From Desulfobacterales bacterium (GTDB lineage: Bacteria; Desulfobacterota; Desulfobacteria; Desulfobacterales; JAFDCJ01), in contig CP070771.1 of assembly GCA_020345785.1 (NCBI GenBank), forward strand, positions 4,731,349-4,736,619: a stretch of 5,271 nt of DNA, read 5' to 3'. Of the stretch, positions 3,906-5,271 are shown piece by piece (position 1 is the stretch's first letter; every line of letters begins with the position of its first letter). Below the pieces are notes generated by a model. That model was not told the DNA's origin. It did no database searches and saw nothing but the letters and a program-made list of their open reading frames with translations. Made by a program: the position numbers and the translations under genes.

Positions 3906-5271
3906 ATGGCCAATATATTAGTGATCGATGATGAAAAAATGATTTGTGACCTGATGTCGCAGGTGATTATGCGCATGGGGCATTGCGTTCGACAGGCGAC
4001 GACCTTAAGGCAAGGCCTGCAGGCAGCGCAAATGGAAGATTTTGAGGTGATTTTTCTGGATGTCCAGCTACCCGACGGCAACGGGCTTTCCCAAATTTCC
4101 TTCATCGAGAAACTGCCTTCGAAGCCTGAAATCATTGTTATTACCGGCTTCGCCGATTCAGAGGGTATTGAAAAAGCGATTAACAGCAATGCCTGGGATT
4201 ATATTCAAAAGCCCCTTTCATTTGAAGCCATCACCCAATCCGTCGATCGCGCTTTGCAATATCGGGAGGAAAGACATGCCTGCCAAGCGCGAAAAACTCT
4301 GAAGAGAGAAGGCATTGTCGGCCACAGTCAGAGCTTAATGGGCTGCCTGGATCTGGTTGAGCGGGCAGCTGTCAGCCATGCCAATATTCTGATTAACGGG
4401 GAGACCGGCACCGGCAAAGAACTCTTCGCCCGTGCGATCCACAATAACAGTCCGCGCGCCGATAAAAATTTTATCGTAATTGACTGCGGTTCACTGCCTG
4501 AATCGCTGATTGAGAGTCTGCTTTTGGGGCATGCTAAAGGGGCATTCACCGGCGCCAATAAAGCAGAAGACGGATTAATTAAACGTGCTGACGGCGGCAC
4601 GCTTTTTCTGGATGAAGTAGGGGAGTTGACCCCTGCCATGCAGAAAGTCTTTTTACGGGTCCTGCAGGAACGCAGTTTCTATCCCATCGGCGATACCCGG
4701 GAAACGAAAAGCGACTTCAGATTGGTGGCGGCCAGCAATCGCAATCTTTCCGAAATGGTAAAATCGGGACATTTCAGAGAAGATCTTTTGTTTCGAATAT
4801 GTACCATCACCATTGACATTCCGCCGTTAAGAAAACGGGACGACGATGTTCAGGAATTGGCCTCGTATTACATACAGGCGCTTTGCGAATCCCAAAAAAT
4901 CGAGCAGAAGTCATTTTCATCTGACTTCCTGGAAGTGCTGAAAACATATTACTGGCCCGGAAACGTGCGGGAACTCTTTAGCGCGCTTGAGGCCACCCTG
5001 GCAAATGCCCTACATGAACCAACCCTTTTTGCCAAACATCTGCCCAAAAGCATACGCATCGAGGTGGCCCGCGCCAGTTTGGACCTGGATTTCAGCGATG
5101 TTCGAACACAAGCTTTAGCTGTCGGCGGTCCTACGGCATTTCCAAGTTGGCAAAAATTTCGCAGGAAACATATTGCCGACGGGGAGAGACAGTATTTGCA
5201 GGAGTTGGTGGCACGCTGCAGCGGTAGCGTTTTTGAAGCAGCCAAAATTTCGGGTCTATCCCGGCCGCATC
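3906..5271 (+). CDS. NtrC-family sigma-54-dependent response regulator, 3'-truncated by window edge
   Basis: This is a two-component transcription activator that uses ATP to remodel sigma-54 RNA polymerase once its receiver is phosphorylated by a partner kinase. The frame runs open from ATG 3906 to the right edge, giving 455 residues. The receiver domain (about 1-120) has acidic D8/D9, phosphoacceptor D52, T80 and K102. The AAA+ domain (about 137-372) has Walker A GETGTGKE (165-172), the sigma-54 contact loop GAFTGA (212-217), Walker B LFLDE (233-237), sensor I around AASNR (275-279), arginine fingers in FREDLLFR (290-297) and sensor II WPGNVREL (350-357). A linker (about 377-420) leads to a Fis-type helix-turn-helix (SGSVFEAAKISGLSR, 439-453) cut within the recognition helix. 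The start has GGTGAT seven bases upstream and gives the canonical MANILVIDDE. All activator residues are intact, so it should be functional. No kinase gene lies to the left, so its partner is unknown; the target genes cannot be told. Confidence 0.95.
   Translation, partial: MANILVIDDEKMICDLMSQVIMRMGHCVRQATTLRQGLQAAQMEDFEVIFLDVQLPDGNGLSQISFIEKLPSKPEIIVITGFADSEGIEKAINSNAWDYIQKPLSFEAITQSVDRALQYREERHACQARKTLKREGIVGHSQSLMGCLDLVERAAVSHANILINGETGTGKELFARAIHNNSPRADKNFIVIDCGSLPESLIESLLLGHAKGAFTGANKAEDGLIKRADGGTLFLDEVGELTPAMQKVFLRVLQERSFYPIGDTRETKSDFRLVAASNRNLSEMVKSGHFREDLLFRICTITIDIPPLRKRDDDVQELASYYIQALCESQKIEQKSFSSDFLEVLKTYYWPGNVRELFSALEATLANALHEPTLFAKHLPKSIRIEVARASLDLDFSDVRTQALAVGGPTAFPSWQKFRRKHIADGERQYLQELVARCSGSVFEAAKISGLSRPH

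Noticed and set aside
4328..5245. Minus-strand ORFs at 4328-4639 and 4949-5245
   Set aside because: They are shadows of the sigma-54 activator frame, which carries all its family motifs across these positions.

Overview
The window is ordinary bacterial chromosome with moderate GC. All protein genes and both tRNAs read on the + strand. The gene content (meso-diaminopimelate/lysine synthesis, folate synthesis, a class I PgsA, and an NtrC-type sigma-54 activator) and the style of the spacers, with short degenerate tandem repeats, suggest a Gram-negative anaerobe, perhaps a Desulfobacterota (former deltaproteobacterial) lineage. That taxonomic guess is an inference from gene content only.

Layout. 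(1) Positions 1-1764: the 3' part of lysA (its start lies left of the window), then dapF 37 bases later. The two enzymes are consecutive in the last steps of the lysine pathway: DapF makes meso-diaminopimelate and LysA decarboxylates it to lysine. (2) Positions 1765-1988: a spacer holding a 14-bp palindrome, a GT-rich degenerate repeat, a promoter-like dyad and four 9-bp tandem units that run almost into the next start codon. (3) Positions 1989-3308: a tightly packed unit of folK, a small membrane-anchored protein with a TRASH/YHS-like cysteine motif, and pgsA, with 4-base and 29-base overlaps. (4) Positions 3309-3671: a short AT-rich promoter region, tRNA-Gly(GCC), nine T residues, tRNA-Cys(GCA) and a good intrinsic terminator. 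(5) Positions 3672-5271: a regulatory leader with a dyad and a -10-like hexamer, a possible 30-codon leader ORF, and an NtrC-family response regulator (receiver, AAA+ and start of the Fis-type helix-turn-helix) that runs off the right edge.

I see no CRISPR array, insertion sequence, phage gene or defence system. The least explained items are the small cysteine-motif protein embedded between folK and pgsA, the possible leader peptide one base upstream of the regulator, and the structured spacer before folK. Everything else is core metabolism and translation machinery.
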